Shown: positions 14,855-23,010, counted from the first letter of the stretch. The stretch is DNA of 25,040 bases from Cryomorphaceae bacterium (GCA_013205365.1 JABMNC010000056.1:1-25040); one strand, 5' to 3'. A program made the numbers and translations. Notes: generated from the sequence alone by a model not told the origin.

Positions 14855-14862
14855 TAAAGTTA
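14855..14862 (-). promoter_or_regulatory. Possible -7 element (TAACTTTA) for lgt
   Basis: It has one mismatch to TAnnTTTG on the - strand and ends 4 bases before the lgt ATG, within the 23-base gap after yidD. The spacing matches the exact elements of gpmI, folE and fabH. If used, it splits lgt-DUF192-BNR-pepE from folE-cysS-yidD. Confidence 0.4.
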
Positions 14863-14873
14863 GGATTTCTCGC

Positions 14874-15134
14874 TCAGCCTTGGCCTGGGAATTCTGACTT
14901 TTTAGGAACGGGGTCAAACCCCGAAGTCCCCCAGGGGTGGCAGCGACCTAACCTTCTGATTGTCAGCCATGATCCTGAAAAAGGACCCCATTCTTTTATG
15001 GCTTCGCCGGCGTAGGTTGAGCAGCTTGGGTAGTGTCGGCAGCTCGGAGGCGTCAGCGGAGAAATGACGTATTTATACAATCCAATTAGGGCGAGCATCG
15101 GCGCGGCGGCAATCCAGAGGAACCCGCGCTTCAT
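14874..15134 (-). CDS. yidD: Membrane protein insertion efficiency factor YidD
   Basis: YidD is a small membrane-associated helper of the YidC insertase. The product is 86 residues, within the usual 70-100. A hydrophobic N-terminal helix (residues 5-26) precedes the family signature PPSCRHYPSCSTYAGEAI and the block GRCHPWGTSGFDPVP, with cysteines Cys32, Cys38 and Cys65. The ATG at 15132-15134 overlaps the cysS stop codon (ATGA), which fixes the start; the frame is open further upstream only inside cysS. In many bacteria yidD sits in the rnpA-yidC cluster; here it is the third gene of folE-cysS-yidD. Confidence 0.93.
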   Translation of the reverse strand: MKRGFLWIAAAPMLALIGLYKYVISPLTPPSCRHYPSCSTYAGEAIKEWGPFSGSWLTIRRLGRCHPWGTSGFDPVPKKSEFPGQG

Positions 15135-16609
15135 TCGAGACGGTAGCTGCTCCCTTCTGGTCCGTCGAGAACCACGATTCCCCCCTCGACAAGGGTATCC
15201 CTGAGGGCATCGCTGGCTGGCCAGTTTTTGGTTTCGCGAGCCTTTTGCCTCAGGTCCAGAACCACCGACATGGCGGAGTCGAGTGCTTTTTGCCATTGCT
15301 GGTTGTTTGCCTGGTGCTCGGGAGCGAGGCCTAAAACCTCAAACATCCAGACCTCCATTCGCCCTAGGAGTTCTTTTGCCCCTGAAGTTCCGAGCACCTG
15401 AGGGTCGATTTGGTCTGCTGCAATTGCTTTGGTCGCCTCAAAAAGCTGAGCGATAAGTATGGGACTGTTCAAATCCTGGTTCATTGCTTCGGTACAGGCA
15501 GCATCCCATTCACCGAAGTTCCACGTTCCCTGTTCAGGCCCATGGGCCGGTCGCTTGCGAAGGGTCTGCATGGAGGCGAGCAGCCGATGGTAGCCTTTTT
15601 CGGCCGCCTGCAGCGCGGAGTCACTAAAGTCTAAAACGCTACGGTAGTGGGCTTGGTGCATGAAAAATCTTACTGCTCCTGGGCTGTAGGCCTTACTAAG
15701 GTGCTCGCTTGTGCCGGCGAGTAGGTCGCGAGGGTCCAGGGTATTGCCGGTCGACTTGGCCATTCTCTTACCGTTGAGCGTGAGCATGTTGGCATGAAGC
15801 CAGTAGCGCGCGCCTCCATGACCTGTGGCCCCTTTATTTTGGGCAAGTTCGCATTCATGGTGCGGAAACTTCAAGTCCATTCCCCCTCCATGGATGTCAA
15901 ATTCACTGCCTAAGTATTTGGTGCTCATTGCGGAGCATTCCAAGTGCCAACCCGGGAAGCCTACGCTCCAGGGCGAGGGCCACCGCATAATGTGTTCCGG
16001 CAGGGCCTTCTTCCAGAGGGCAAAGTCAAGTGGGTGGCGCTTGTCGGTTTGCCCCTCGAGTTCGCGGGTCCCGGTTTCGAGGTCGTCAATGCTTCGGCCA
16101 GACAGCTCTCCGTAGGGATGAGTTTTAAGGTAGGTCTCAATGCTGAAGTACACGCTGCCGTTGGCTTCGTAGGCATAGCCGTCGGCAAGAAGCGTCTTTA
16201 TTAGCTCCATCTGTTCCACAATATGGCCGGTGGCGGTGGGCTCAATAGAGGGTGGCAAGGCGTTGTATGCCTGCATTACGGCATGAAAGCCAAGCGTGTA
16301 GCGCTGAACGATTTCCATCGGCTCGAGCTGTTCGAGGCGCGCCTTTTTGGCGATTTTATCTTCTCCTGCGTCGGCATCGTTTTCAAGGTGGCCGGCGTCG
16401 GTAATATTCCGCACATAGCGCACTTTATAGCCCAGATGCTTGAGGTAGCGAAAGAGCAAGTCAAAACTTAAAAAGGTCCGCGTGTTGCCCAAGTGCACGT
16501 CGCTGTAAACGGTCGGGCCGCAGACGTACATTCCAACGTGCGGAGCATTCAGGGCTTCAAACCGCCGAAGGGCGCCGGTCAGGCTGTCGTACAGGTGCAG
16601 TGTGCTCAT
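15131..16609 (-). CDS. cysS: Cysteinyl-tRNA synthetase
   Basis: A class I synthetase that charges tRNA-Cys. The product is 492 residues. The adenylate-site signature is HLGN (39-42), a common variant of HIGH in this family, and KRMAKS (281-286) is the KMSKS loop. The zinc ligands match E. coli spacing exactly: Cys30 (MYVCGPTVYSDVHLG), Cys225 (WHLECSAMS), His250 and Glu254 (FPHHECE). The C-terminal helical and anticodon-binding regions are complete. I chose the ATG at 16607-16609, overlapping the folE stop codon as ATGA; the frame is open upstream to 16756 but that would add 49 residues inside folE. Its stop overlaps yidD. Confidence 0.97.
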   Translation of the reverse strand: MSTLHLYDSLTGALRRFEALNAPHVGMYVCGPTVYSDVHLGNTRTFLSFDLLFRYLKHLGYKVRYVRNITDAGHLENDADAGEDKIAKKARLEQLEPMEIVQRYTLGFHAVMQAYNALPPSIEPTATGHIVEQMELIKTLLADGYAYEANGSVYFSIETYLKTHPYGELSGRSIDDLETGTRELEGQTDKRHPLDFALWKKALPEHIMRWPSPWSVGFPGWHLECSAMSTKYLGSEFDIHGGGMDLKFPHHECELAQNKGATGHGGARYWLHANMLTLNGKRMAKSTGNTLDPRDLLAGTSEHLSKAYSPGAVRFFMHQAHYRSVLDFSDSALQAAEKGYHRLLASMQTLRKRPAHGPEQGTWNFGEWDAACTEAMNQDLNSPILIAQLFEATKAIAADQIDPQVLGTSGAKELLGRMEVWMFEVLGLAPEHQANNQQWQKALDSAMSVVLDLRQKARETKNWPASDALRDTLVEGGIVVLDGPEGSSYRLE

Positions 16610-17277
16610 GTGGTCGGGCTGTCGCCAAACGTGGTTTGCAGTTGAATGTAGGTCAAAAATTCTGTTTTCAGGGCTTCTTCGGTCAAAAATCGACCGTGGT
16701 ACTCTGCCGTTATGGTGCTTGAGTGCACGTCGCGAATTCCGCGTGCATTGACGCAAAGATGCTTGGCATCAATCATTACGGCTACATCCTGGGTGCCCAG
16801 TGCCTCGATGAGGGATTCCACAATTTGACGGGTCAGGCGCTCTTGTACCTGAGGACGTTTAGCATAAAAGTCGACGATGCGGTTCATTTTACTCAAGCCA
16901 ATTACTCGGTCTTTGCCCAGGTAAGCGATGTGGGCGCGGCCGACGATGGGCATAAGATGGTGTTCACAGGTAGAGTAGACGACGATGTTTTTTTCTACCA
17001 GCATTTCGCCATAATGGTAGTTGTTTTCAAACGTATTCATGTCGGGAGCCCGGTCGGGGTGGAGTCCACCAAAGGTCTCTGTAACGTACATTTTCGCCAC
17101 CCGCCTCGGGGTTCCGCGCAGGCTGTCGTCCTCGAGGTTCATTCCGAGAGTTTCGAGAATTCCGCGCACGTGGCCTTCAATAAGGGCGATTTTTTGGTCG
17201 TCGCTGAGCAAAAATGCGTCGTCGCGAAGCGGGGTGGAAACGCTCGCACTCAAGTGATCGGGGTCGGGAGATTTCAT
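16606..17277 (-). CDS. folE: GTP cyclohydrolase I
   Basis: FolE converts GTP to 7,8-dihydroneopterin triphosphate, the precursor of folate and, through QueD, of queuosine. The product is 223 residues from the chosen start, close to the E. coli 222. Zinc ligands are visible in VYSTCEHHLMP (Cys and second His) and in HLCVNARGIRD (Cys); GLSKMNRIVDFYAKRPQVQERLT is the strongly conserved pterin-site block. An upstream in-frame ATG at 17328 would add 17 residues. I reject it because an exact TAnnTTTG promoter element lies between the two, which would place the transcription start at or next to ATG 17277. The gene heads folE-cysS-yidD and is divergent from the FabH-like gene. Confidence 0.95.
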   Translation of the reverse strand: MKSPDPDHLSASVSTPLRDDAFLLSDDQKIALIEGHVRGILETLGMNLEDDSLRGTPRRVAKMYVTETFGGLHPDRAPDMNTFENNYHYGEMLVEKNIVVYSTCEHHLMPIVGRAHIAYLGKDRVIGLSKMNRIVDFYAKRPQVQERLTRQIVESLIEALGTQDVAVMIDAKHLCVNARGIRDVHSSTITAEYHGRFLTEEALKTEFLTYIQLQTTFGDSPTT

Positions 17278-17282
17278 AGGCA

Positions 17283-17290
17283 CAAAGGTA
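17283..17290 (-). promoter_or_regulatory. -7 promoter element (TACCTTTG) for folE
   Basis: An exact TAnnTTTG match on the - strand ends 5 bases before ATG 17277. It predicts a leaderless folE mRNA and decides the folE start. It faces away from the fabH element 23 bases to the right. Confidence 0.65.
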
Positions 17291-17313
17291 TAGGGGCATT
17301 GGGGCGAAAATGG

Positions 17314-17321
17314 TACTTTTG
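17314..17321 (+). promoter_or_regulatory. -7 promoter element (TACTTTTG) for the FabH-like gene
   Basis: An exact TAnnTTTG match ends 5 bases before the ATG at 17327, predicting a leaderless transcript. No TTTG is visible at the canonical -33 distance (about 17290), where the folE -7 element lies instead. Confidence 0.65.
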
Positions 17322-17326
17322 CCGTC

Positions 17327-18400
17327 ATGAATCATGCCGTTGTAATTGCTGGAACTGGATCAGTCCTCCCTGAAGAAATCATACCCAACTCCGCGTTCTT
17401 GGACCGCGAATTCATGGACGAAAATGGCCAGCCATTTCCCTACTCCAACGAGGTCGTCATTGAAAAGTTTCAACAAATAACCGAAATCGTGGAGCGCCGT
17501 TATGCGCGTGCGGACCAGAATTCCTCAGACCTGGGTACCGAGGCCGCCCAAAAGGCACTTCAGCAAGCCGGCTGGAATCCTGAAGACCTCGACTTAATTA
17601 TTGTGGGGCAGAATTACGGAGACATCGATTTGGGCACTCGCCGCATTGATCAGTTGCCCTCTATTGCCTCGCGAATCAAGCACAACCTAGGTGTGGTCAA
17701 CCCCAGTACCGTCGCCTTTGATGTACTTGCGGGATGCCCAGGATGGATTCAAGGCGTGCTGGTTGCCAACGCATACTTGCAGGCAGGGATGGCAAAAAAG
17801 GCACTGGTAATCGGTACCGAAACGCTCTCTCGCATCATCGACGTGCACGATCGCGATTCCATGATTTTTGCCGACGGCGCTGGCGCTACCTGCTTGGAGG
17901 TTCGGGAGAACGCCCAGGGTGCAGGTATTCTCGGCTTCGCAAGTGTGTCCCATACCAAAGACGAGGCCTACTACCTACAATCCTTGCCTTCAGTGAATCC
18001 GCTGGGAGACCGCAATGAGCGTTTTTTGCGCATGAAGGGACGCAAAATTTATGAATTTGCCCTACGCCACGTGCCCGATGCCATGAAGGCCGCCCTTGAC
18101 CATGCCGGTGTCGACCTCAAGGACGTCAAGAAAATATTCATGCACCAGGCGAACGCAAAACTAGATCACGGGGTGGGAGAGCGCCTCTACAAGCTCTATG
18201 GTATGGTTGCGGACCTCGACCAGGTTATGCCCATGACTATTCAGCATATGGGCAACAGCTCGGTGGCTACCGTGCCTACCCTGCTTGACCTTGTATTGCG
18301 TGAAAAGTACCAGGGCCACGAGGTGAATCCCGGCGACATCGTGCTTTTTGGCAGTGTTGGCGCAGGAATGAACATCAGTGCCTTCGTCTACCGGTTTTAA
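17327..18400 (+). CDS. 3-oxoacyl-ACP synthase III (FabH/KASIII) family condensing enzyme
   Basis: A thiolase-fold condensing enzyme of 357 residues, somewhat longer than E. coli FabH (317). The triad is complete: Cys137 (DVLAGCPGW), His273 (FMHQANAKLD) and Asn310 (HMGNSSVAT). DGAGATCLEV and the C-terminal FGSVGAGMNISAFVYRF are also typical. FabH starts fatty-acid synthesis by condensing acetyl-CoA with malonyl-ACP. Bacteroidota usually carry several KASIII paralogs, and the lack of fabD, fabG, acpP or plsX neighbours makes it likely that this is a second copy with another acyl substrate. I therefore give no symbol. It is monocistronic, divergent from folE, and convergent with the 18464-21571 gene. 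Confidence 0.88.
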   Translation: MNHAVVIAGTGSVLPEEIIPNSAFLDREFMDENGQPFPYSNEVVIEKFQQITEIVERRYARADQNSSDLGTEAAQKALQQAGWNPEDLDLIIVGQNYGDIDLGTRRIDQLPSIASRIKHNLGVVNPSTVAFDVLAGCPGWIQGVLVANAYLQAGMAKKALVIGTETLSRIIDVHDRDSMIFADGAGATCLEVRENAQGAGILGFASVSHTKDEAYYLQSLPSVNPLGDRNERFLRMKGRKIYEFALRHVPDAMKAALDHAGVDLKDVKKIFMHQANAKLDHGVGERLYKLYGMVADLDQVMPMTIQHMGNSSVATVPTLLDLVLREKYQGHEVNPGDIVLFGSVGAGMNISAFVYRF

Positions 18401-18410
18401 TTTGCTGCAC

Positions 18411-18442
18411 AAAAAAAGGCGAGGCCCGAGGGTTCCGCCTTT
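18411..18442 (-). terminator. Terminator for the sortilin-like gene (- strand)
   Basis: The stem pairs 18415-18421 with 18436-18442 (AAAGGCG/CGCCTTT on the + strand) and can extend inward through G-U and G-C pairs. On the - strand it runs into seven or more T residues (18411-18417), so it mainly ends the leftward gene, 21 bases past its stop. On the + strand, after the FabH-like gene, the hairpin exists but no T tract follows. Confidence 0.8.
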
Positions 18443-18463
18443 AACTAGGTATCGCTTAAGCTT

Positions 18464-21400
18464 TTACCACTTCGAACTTTGAGCGAGCAGGTTCAGAAGC
18501 TGCTTCTCAAGTTCGGTAAGTTGCTCGGCCACCACCCGGCGCTGGTCCTTCATGGACTGCGTAGGATCCGATCGCATCGAGTAGCTTCCCCATGACGCAG
18601 AGCTAAGTCGGTCGCGAAGTCCGGGCATGGTTTCAAATTCCTTGCTGGCAATTAATTCATCCCCGTCGAGTATCAAGCCCAGCGAACGCCATTCTGCGCG
18701 GACCTTGGCCACCTCACCGCGCAGGTTTGCGGGGCTGTTCACGCCAAAGTCAACCTGCTTTTCGATGCGGTCTAGGCGCGTCTCAACCTCGTCCATTTGC
18801 CGCGAAACCAATTCCATGCGCTGCTGCAAGGCATCGAGCTGGTTTTGGAGCAGAACCAAATCGGGAGACTTTTCGGCAGGAAGGCTAAGGTTACTCAAGT
18901 GCGATACGTTAAAACCGAGGGGCTTGGTCAGGGTATCAATCTTAGTTCCTTGCACTCCCACTAGCTGCAGGCTGTAGCTGCCCGCTGGCGCGAGATAGGA
19001 GCCCTTGTCTGGGGAGGCAGAGCGAGCCAATTTACCGTCCCAGGTACTGCGCTTTAGTCCATTGACGTACTTGGCCTGCAGGATCCGAACCACCTTGCCT
19101 TCGCTGGAACGAATTACCAGCGATAAATGGGGCTTGGCCTCCTCAGCCTCCGCCCGAATTGCCTCTTTGCTGGGGTAAACGGCCGCGGAATTTTTCTTCT
19201 CAAGCTCCTCGCGCTGCTCTTTTAGGGTTTTGGGTGCGTTTTTAACCCAGTAGGTAAAAGTGGCTCCAACCTTGGGATTGTCGGCCATGTAGTAGCCCGC
19301 GCCCAAAAATCCGGCACCGCCGTAGCCCAGAGGAGAGGCCTCGTGGAAGAGAACTACGGGCTTGATTGGGAGTACAATAGCCTCATTCTTTTTGATGTCA
19401 TTTTTGATCTGGCGCAAGGGGCTGTAGTCGTCTAAAACATAAAAACCACGGCCAAAAGTGGCCAGCACCAGGTCGTCTTCGCGCTGCTGAATGGCGATGT
19501 CGCGCACGGCAATGGTAGGCAGTCCCTTCTTGAGTTCCGTCCAGGTGAGGCCGCCGTCGGTGCTGGTAAAAACACCAAACTCCGTTCCCACAAAGAGCAG
19601 ACTTGCGTCTTTATGGTCCTCGGCAATTACGTAGGTTGAGCCCCGCTGCGGCAGTCCCGCACTTAGTGCTTCCCATGACTTGCCTCGATTTTTGCTGACC
19701 ATTAGGTAGGGCTTAAAGTCTCCGTTTTTGTGATTATTGAACACCGCATAAAGCACGTCGGCAGAGTGCTGCGACCACTTTACATCGTTGACAAAGGTCA
19801 AATCTGGAATCCCCGGAAGCTTGTCGAGCTTGGTCCAATTCGCTCCTGCGTCGCTCGATACTTGGATCAAGCCGTCGTCGGTTCCGACCGCGAGCAGGCC
19901 CTTGACCTTGGGCGACTCGTGCAGTGCGGTAATGGTGCCGTACATGGAGGTACTCTGCTTGTAGGCAATGGCATCAAGTCCTTGAATTTTACCCATAACT
20001 GGAAGCAGGTGGCGGTCCAGTTGCCGCGACAAATCTCCCGAAATAGGCGTCCAGCTGTTGCCGCGATTGATGCTCTTAAATACTACGTTGGCCGCGAAAT
20101 AGAGGGTTTTTGAATCGTGCGGACTAATTAAAAGGGGAGCATCCCAGTTCCATCGCCAGGCTTTGCCGCCCGCCGGCTCTATCGGTTTAATGGGCACACC
20201 CTCGCCCGACTTTTTGTCGAAGCGCTGAAGTCCGCCATACTGCGCCTGGGCATAGACGATGTTGGGGTCGCTGGGATCAATTTGCGATTCAAAGCCGTCT
20301 CCGGTTTGGGTCACGTACCAGTCGCTGTTCACGATACCTCGGTCGTTGAGGGTACGGCTCGGACCTCCCAGCGAGAAGTTATCCTGAGTTCCGCCATAAA
20401 TTCCATAAAATGGCTCGGCATTGTCCACCGAAACCCGGTAGAATTGCGTAATCGGCAGGTTCTCCTTGTAGTGCCAGGCTTGGCCGTGGTCCCAGGTCTC
20501 ATATATCCCTCCGTCGCAGCCCAGTATCAAGTGCTTGGGATTAGAAGGGTTTTGCCAAAAGGCATGGTTGTCGACGTGCTTGTTCTTCTCGCCAAGGCGC
20601 TTAAACGTAGCTCCGCCGTCTTCGGACCATTGCACGTAGGTGTCCATGCTGTACAGGGTGTTGGCATCGCTGCGCGACGCGATAAGCTCCACGTAGTAGT
20701 TGCCTGAGGTGGCGTGGTCGCTGCGCTTGCTGTAGGATGCGCCGCGGTTCGTGCTTCGGTAGGTTCCATGGCCCTCGACCATCAGGTAGTGCAGGTCAGG
20801 GTTTACCGGCGAGATAGCCAAGCTCAGCCGCCCCTTGTCGCCACTGGGAATGCCATTCTTGACCTCTGACCAGGTTTCGCCGCCGTCTTCAGACTTCCAT
20901 AGGCCGGATTCGGGTCCGCCCGAGATGTAGGTGTGGACGTGCCTGCGGCGCTGGTGGGCCGTAGCAAACAAAATATTGGGGTTGCGTGGATCCAGGTGCA
21001 CTTCGTTGAATCCCGTGTGCTCCGACACGTTCAGCACCCTCCTCCAGGTCGTTCCTCCGTCGGTGGTTTTGTAGATTCCGCGCTCGCCGCCGCTGCTCCA
21101 AAGGGGGCCGTAGGCCGCGACCCACACGATGTTGGAGTTTTTGGGATGCACGGCAATCATTCCAATGTGTTCTGAGGCTTTAAGGCCGACGTTGGTCCAG
21201 CTCGAGCCGCCGTCGGTCGATTTGTAGACCCCGTCTCCGTAGGCTACCGAACGCTGGTTGTTGTTCTCGCCCGTGCCAACCCATACCGTGTGGGAGTTGC
21301 TCGGGTCCAGGGTGATGCATCCGATCGAGTAGGAGCCTTGGTCGTCAAAAAGGGGTTCAAAAGTCAGTCCGTGGTTGGCAGTTTTCCATACTCCGCCTGA

Positions 21401-21571
21401 GGCAGCAGCGACGTACCATTCGTCGGGGTTCAGGGGGTTGATTGCGAGGTCTGCTACACGGCCGCTTGTGAGGGCGGGTCCGACGGCACGAAAGGCCAGA
21501 GCGTCAAGTTTTTGGGCTTCAAGTGAGGCAGGTAGGGCAAGCAGCGCCGCCATCCAAATTAGATGTTTCAT
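18464..21571 (-). CDS. Exported sortilin/VPS10-like beta-propeller protein (BNR-repeat 'glycosyl hydrolase'-type)
   Basis: The product is 1035 residues with a Sec signal peptide (MKHLIWMAALLALPASLEAQ). Residues of roughly 20-730 are a series of about ten Asp-box repeats, for example STDGGSSW, TTDGGTTW, SEDGGETW, SINRGNSW, SSDAGANW, SKNRGKSW and STDGGLTW, interleaved with VDPxNPxILxAxx strands. This is the VPS10/sortilin 10-bladed or paired-propeller architecture. Then comes a beta-rich region with FGRGFYVLDDYSPLR, a charged helix (about 790-830), an Ig-like segment (about 830-905) and a C-terminal heptad-rich coiled coil (about 915-955). Databases often call relatives glycosyl hydrolases; I see no catalytic residues to support this. 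No type IX sorting domain is visible. I chose ATG 21571 because it begins the signal peptide; ATG 21586 would add five residues. Confidence 0.8.
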   Translation of the reverse strand: MKHLIWMAALLALPASLEAQKLDALAFRAVGPALTSGRVADLAINPLNPDEWYVAAASGGVWKTANHGLTFEPLFDDQGSYSIGCITLDPSNSHTVWVGTGENNNQRSVAYGDGVYKSTDGGSSWTNVGLKASEHIGMIAVHPKNSNIVWVAAYGPLWSSGGERGIYKTTDGGTTWRRVLNVSEHTGFNEVHLDPRNPNILFATAHQRRRHVHTYISGGPESGLWKSEDGGETWSEVKNGIPSGDKGRLSLAISPVNPDLHYLMVEGHGTYRSTNRGASYSKRSDHATSGNYYVELIASRSDANTLYSMDTYVQWSEDGGATFKRLGEKNKHVDNHAFWQNPSNPKHLILGCDGGIYETWDHGQAWHYKENLPITQFYRVSVDNAEPFYGIYGGTQDNFSLGGPSRTLNDRGIVNSDWYVTQTGDGFESQIDPSDPNIVYAQAQYGGLQRFDKKSGEGVPIKPIEPAGGKAWRWNWDAPLLISPHDSKTLYFAANVVFKSINRGNSWTPISGDLSRQLDRHLLPVMGKIQGLDAIAYKQSTSMYGTITALHESPKVKGLLAVGTDDGLIQVSSDAGANWTKLDKLPGIPDLTFVNDVKWSQHSADVLYAVFNNHKNGDFKPYLMVSKNRGKSWEALSAGLPQRGSTYVIAEDHKDASLLFVGTEFGVFTSTDGGLTWTELKKGLPTIAVRDIAIQQREDDLVLATFGRGFYVLDDYSPLRQIKNDIKKNEAIVLPIKPVVLFHEASPLGYGGAGFLGAGYYMADNPKVGATFTYWVKNAPKTLKEQREELEKKNSAAVYPSKEAIRAEAEEAKPHLSLVIRSSEGKVVRILQAKYVNGLKRSTWDGKLARSASPDKGSYLAPAGSYSLQLVGVQGTKIDTLTKPLGFNVSHLSNLSLPAEKSPDLVLLQNQLDALQQRMELVSRQMDEVETRLDRIEKQVDFGVNSPANLRGEVAKVRAEWRSLGLILDGDELIASKEFETMPGLRDRLSSASWGSYSMRSDPTQSMKDQRRVVAEQLTELEKQLLNLLAQSSKW

Positions 21572-21575
21572 AGCC

Positions 21576-21583
21576 CTAAAATA
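21576..21583 (-). promoter_or_regulatory. Possible -7 element (TATTTTAG) for the sortilin-like gene
   Basis: It has one mismatch to TAnnTTTG on the - strand and ends 4 bases before ATG 21571, the same geometry as gpmI and folE. It overlaps the alternative upstream ATG (21584-21586), supporting the shorter start. Read-through from the porin gene, 30 bases upstream, is also possible. Confidence 0.35.
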
Positions 21584-21613
21584 CATCAGGTTGCAGCCCC
21601 TGGCTGCACCGAC

Positions 21614-23008
21614 CTAGAATCGAAGCCGGTAGGTGCCCGTAATTCGTTGGTGCAGCGTGGGCAGAAGCCAATCCCCGCCGCCGCCGGGCGGCTTGATGCT
21701 TCCACTGCTTTGAACCAGGTTGTAGGCCAGGTCTACCGCGTACTCAAGCTCCTGGTAGCCTATTCCCAATCCAAGCATGCGTTGCGCGCTGTGGTCTGAG
21801 AAGATCGTGGCCGCGCCCGACCACTGAAATCCGGACCGGGCCGTCCATTCTTCGGACAGGCGGTACTCGCCGCCAAGTCTAAACTGCTGGTGGGCCAGGA
21901 GTTCATCGGCCATAGCACTGCCAATGTCGTAGTAGGAGAGGGGGCTGCTGATTAGAGCATTCACGGCACCATGGTAAATCCATACCCCAGTCAGCGCGGC
22001 CTTGGTTCCAAAGGTTCTCGCAACCCCGAGTTGCATTAGAACGGGCAGTTGGTATCTGAATTTTTGCTTGTCGAAGAGCTCAAACGGCGTCAGAGCAACC
22101 TCTGGGTTGTTGGCTTCAGGCCTCACTCGGTTGCGGTATTCCCAGTCCACTTCTGCAGTGGTCGCGGGCTGAATGGCTGCGCTGATTCGCAAATTCTTAG
22201 TGGCTTGAAAGGCTATTCCCAGCCTCAGGGACCAAAGGCTCCAGTTGCTGCTGTCGACCACGGTTTTTTCATAGGCCTTGGTCAATCCAATGGGGCTGAA
22301 TCCCGATTCGGTCATCAGGAATCGTTCTTGTGCGCGCCCGTTGCGGCGCTCTATCCTCATGCCTACCGAAATCTTTGACGTTTTAATAGCCATTGGAACC
22401 GACCACGAAGAGCTTGAATACTCGCGCACAAAACGCTGCTGGCGGTAAGAGGGTAGGCCCTCTGCATCGGAGCTGTATTGATTGCCTGCTCCTACATTGG
22501 TTAGGTAGCCCATGTAGGCCGCATAGGCGTCGTAAAGTCCGCTGCTTAGAAGCTGGTTTGGGCTGAGTCCATTGGACTGTGTTATCCAGGTCGAAACAGC
22601 GGACTCCTGGGGGTTGCTTTCGGACTGAATCCAGTAGTTAGGGAACCATCCCTGCTGCTGGTGCGCCAGACCTAGTGAAAATCGAGTTTTGCTATTATGG
22701 CGCCATGAACCAACGATGTAGGCTTGACCAATACCCGCTCCTTGGCTATTCAAGTCTGCTCGGTCCGACCGAAAGTGGCCGCTCAATTCCATTCCTCCGA
22801 AGCTGCTCGAATTCATCAGGGCCGGATTTTCAAGACTCGACGTGCCGTCGCCCCCTAAGGCCGCGAGTGCACCGGCAGAACCGTTGTATCGGGCGGTGCC
22901 GAAGAGCTGGTTGCGCTGCATCCACACGGCGCTCATGCTGCTTTGAGCATGAGCCGATGCGAGTCCGATGCTTAAGGCAATCAGAACTAAATACGGGTTC
23001 CCCTTCAT
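21614..23008 (-). CDS. Outer-membrane beta-barrel protein, OmpP1/FadL-like
   Basis: The product is 464 residues with a signal peptide (residues 1-22, cleavage near ASAHAQ). After it comes a block typical of Bacteroidota FadL-like proteins: FGTARYNGSAGALAALGGDGTSSLENPAL, in which a Gly/Ala-rich segment is followed by a conserved Asn-Pro-Ala. The rest alternates in short amphipathic strands with aromatic girdles (for example FSLGLAHQQQGWF, LRLGIAFQATKNLRISAAIQP) and ends in TYRLRF, a C-terminal Phe expected for BAM-inserted barrels. FadL family members import hydrophobic compounds such as long-chain fatty acids; the substrate here is not predictable. It starts 2 bases after the stop of the upstream lipoprotein gene, so both are in one operon. 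Confidence 0.68.
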   Translation of the reverse strand: MKGNPYLVLIALSIGLASAHAQSSMSAVWMQRNQLFGTARYNGSAGALAALGGDGTSSLENPALMNSSSFGGMELSGHFRSDRADLNSQGAGIGQAYIVGSWRHNSKTRFSLGLAHQQQGWFPNYWIQSESNPQESAVSTWITQSNGLSPNQLLSSGLYDAYAAYMGYLTNVGAGNQYSSDAEGLPSYRQQRFVREYSSSSWSVPMAIKTSKISVGMRIERRNGRAQERFLMTESGFSPIGLTKAYEKTVVDSSNWSLWSLRLGIAFQATKNLRISAAIQPATTAEVDWEYRNRVRPEANNPEVALTPFELFDKQKFRYQLPVLMQLGVARTFGTKAALTGVWIYHGAVNALISSPLSYYDIGSAMADELLAHQQFRLGGEYRLSEEWTARSGFQWSGAATIFSDHSAQRMLGLGIGYQELEYAVDLAYNLVQSSGSIKPPGGGGDWLLPTLHQRITGTYRLRF

Positions 23009-23010
23009 GG

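Noticed and set aside
16610..16756. Upstream extension of cysS
   Set aside because: It adds 49 non-conserved residues inside folE; the ATGA overlap at 16606-16609 gives the standard N-terminus.
16723..17373. 216-codon + strand open frame across folE and the start of the FabH-like gene
   Set aside because: It is antisense to folE and out of frame with fabH, has no recognisable motif, and both overlapped genes have complete active sites. It is a shadow frame.
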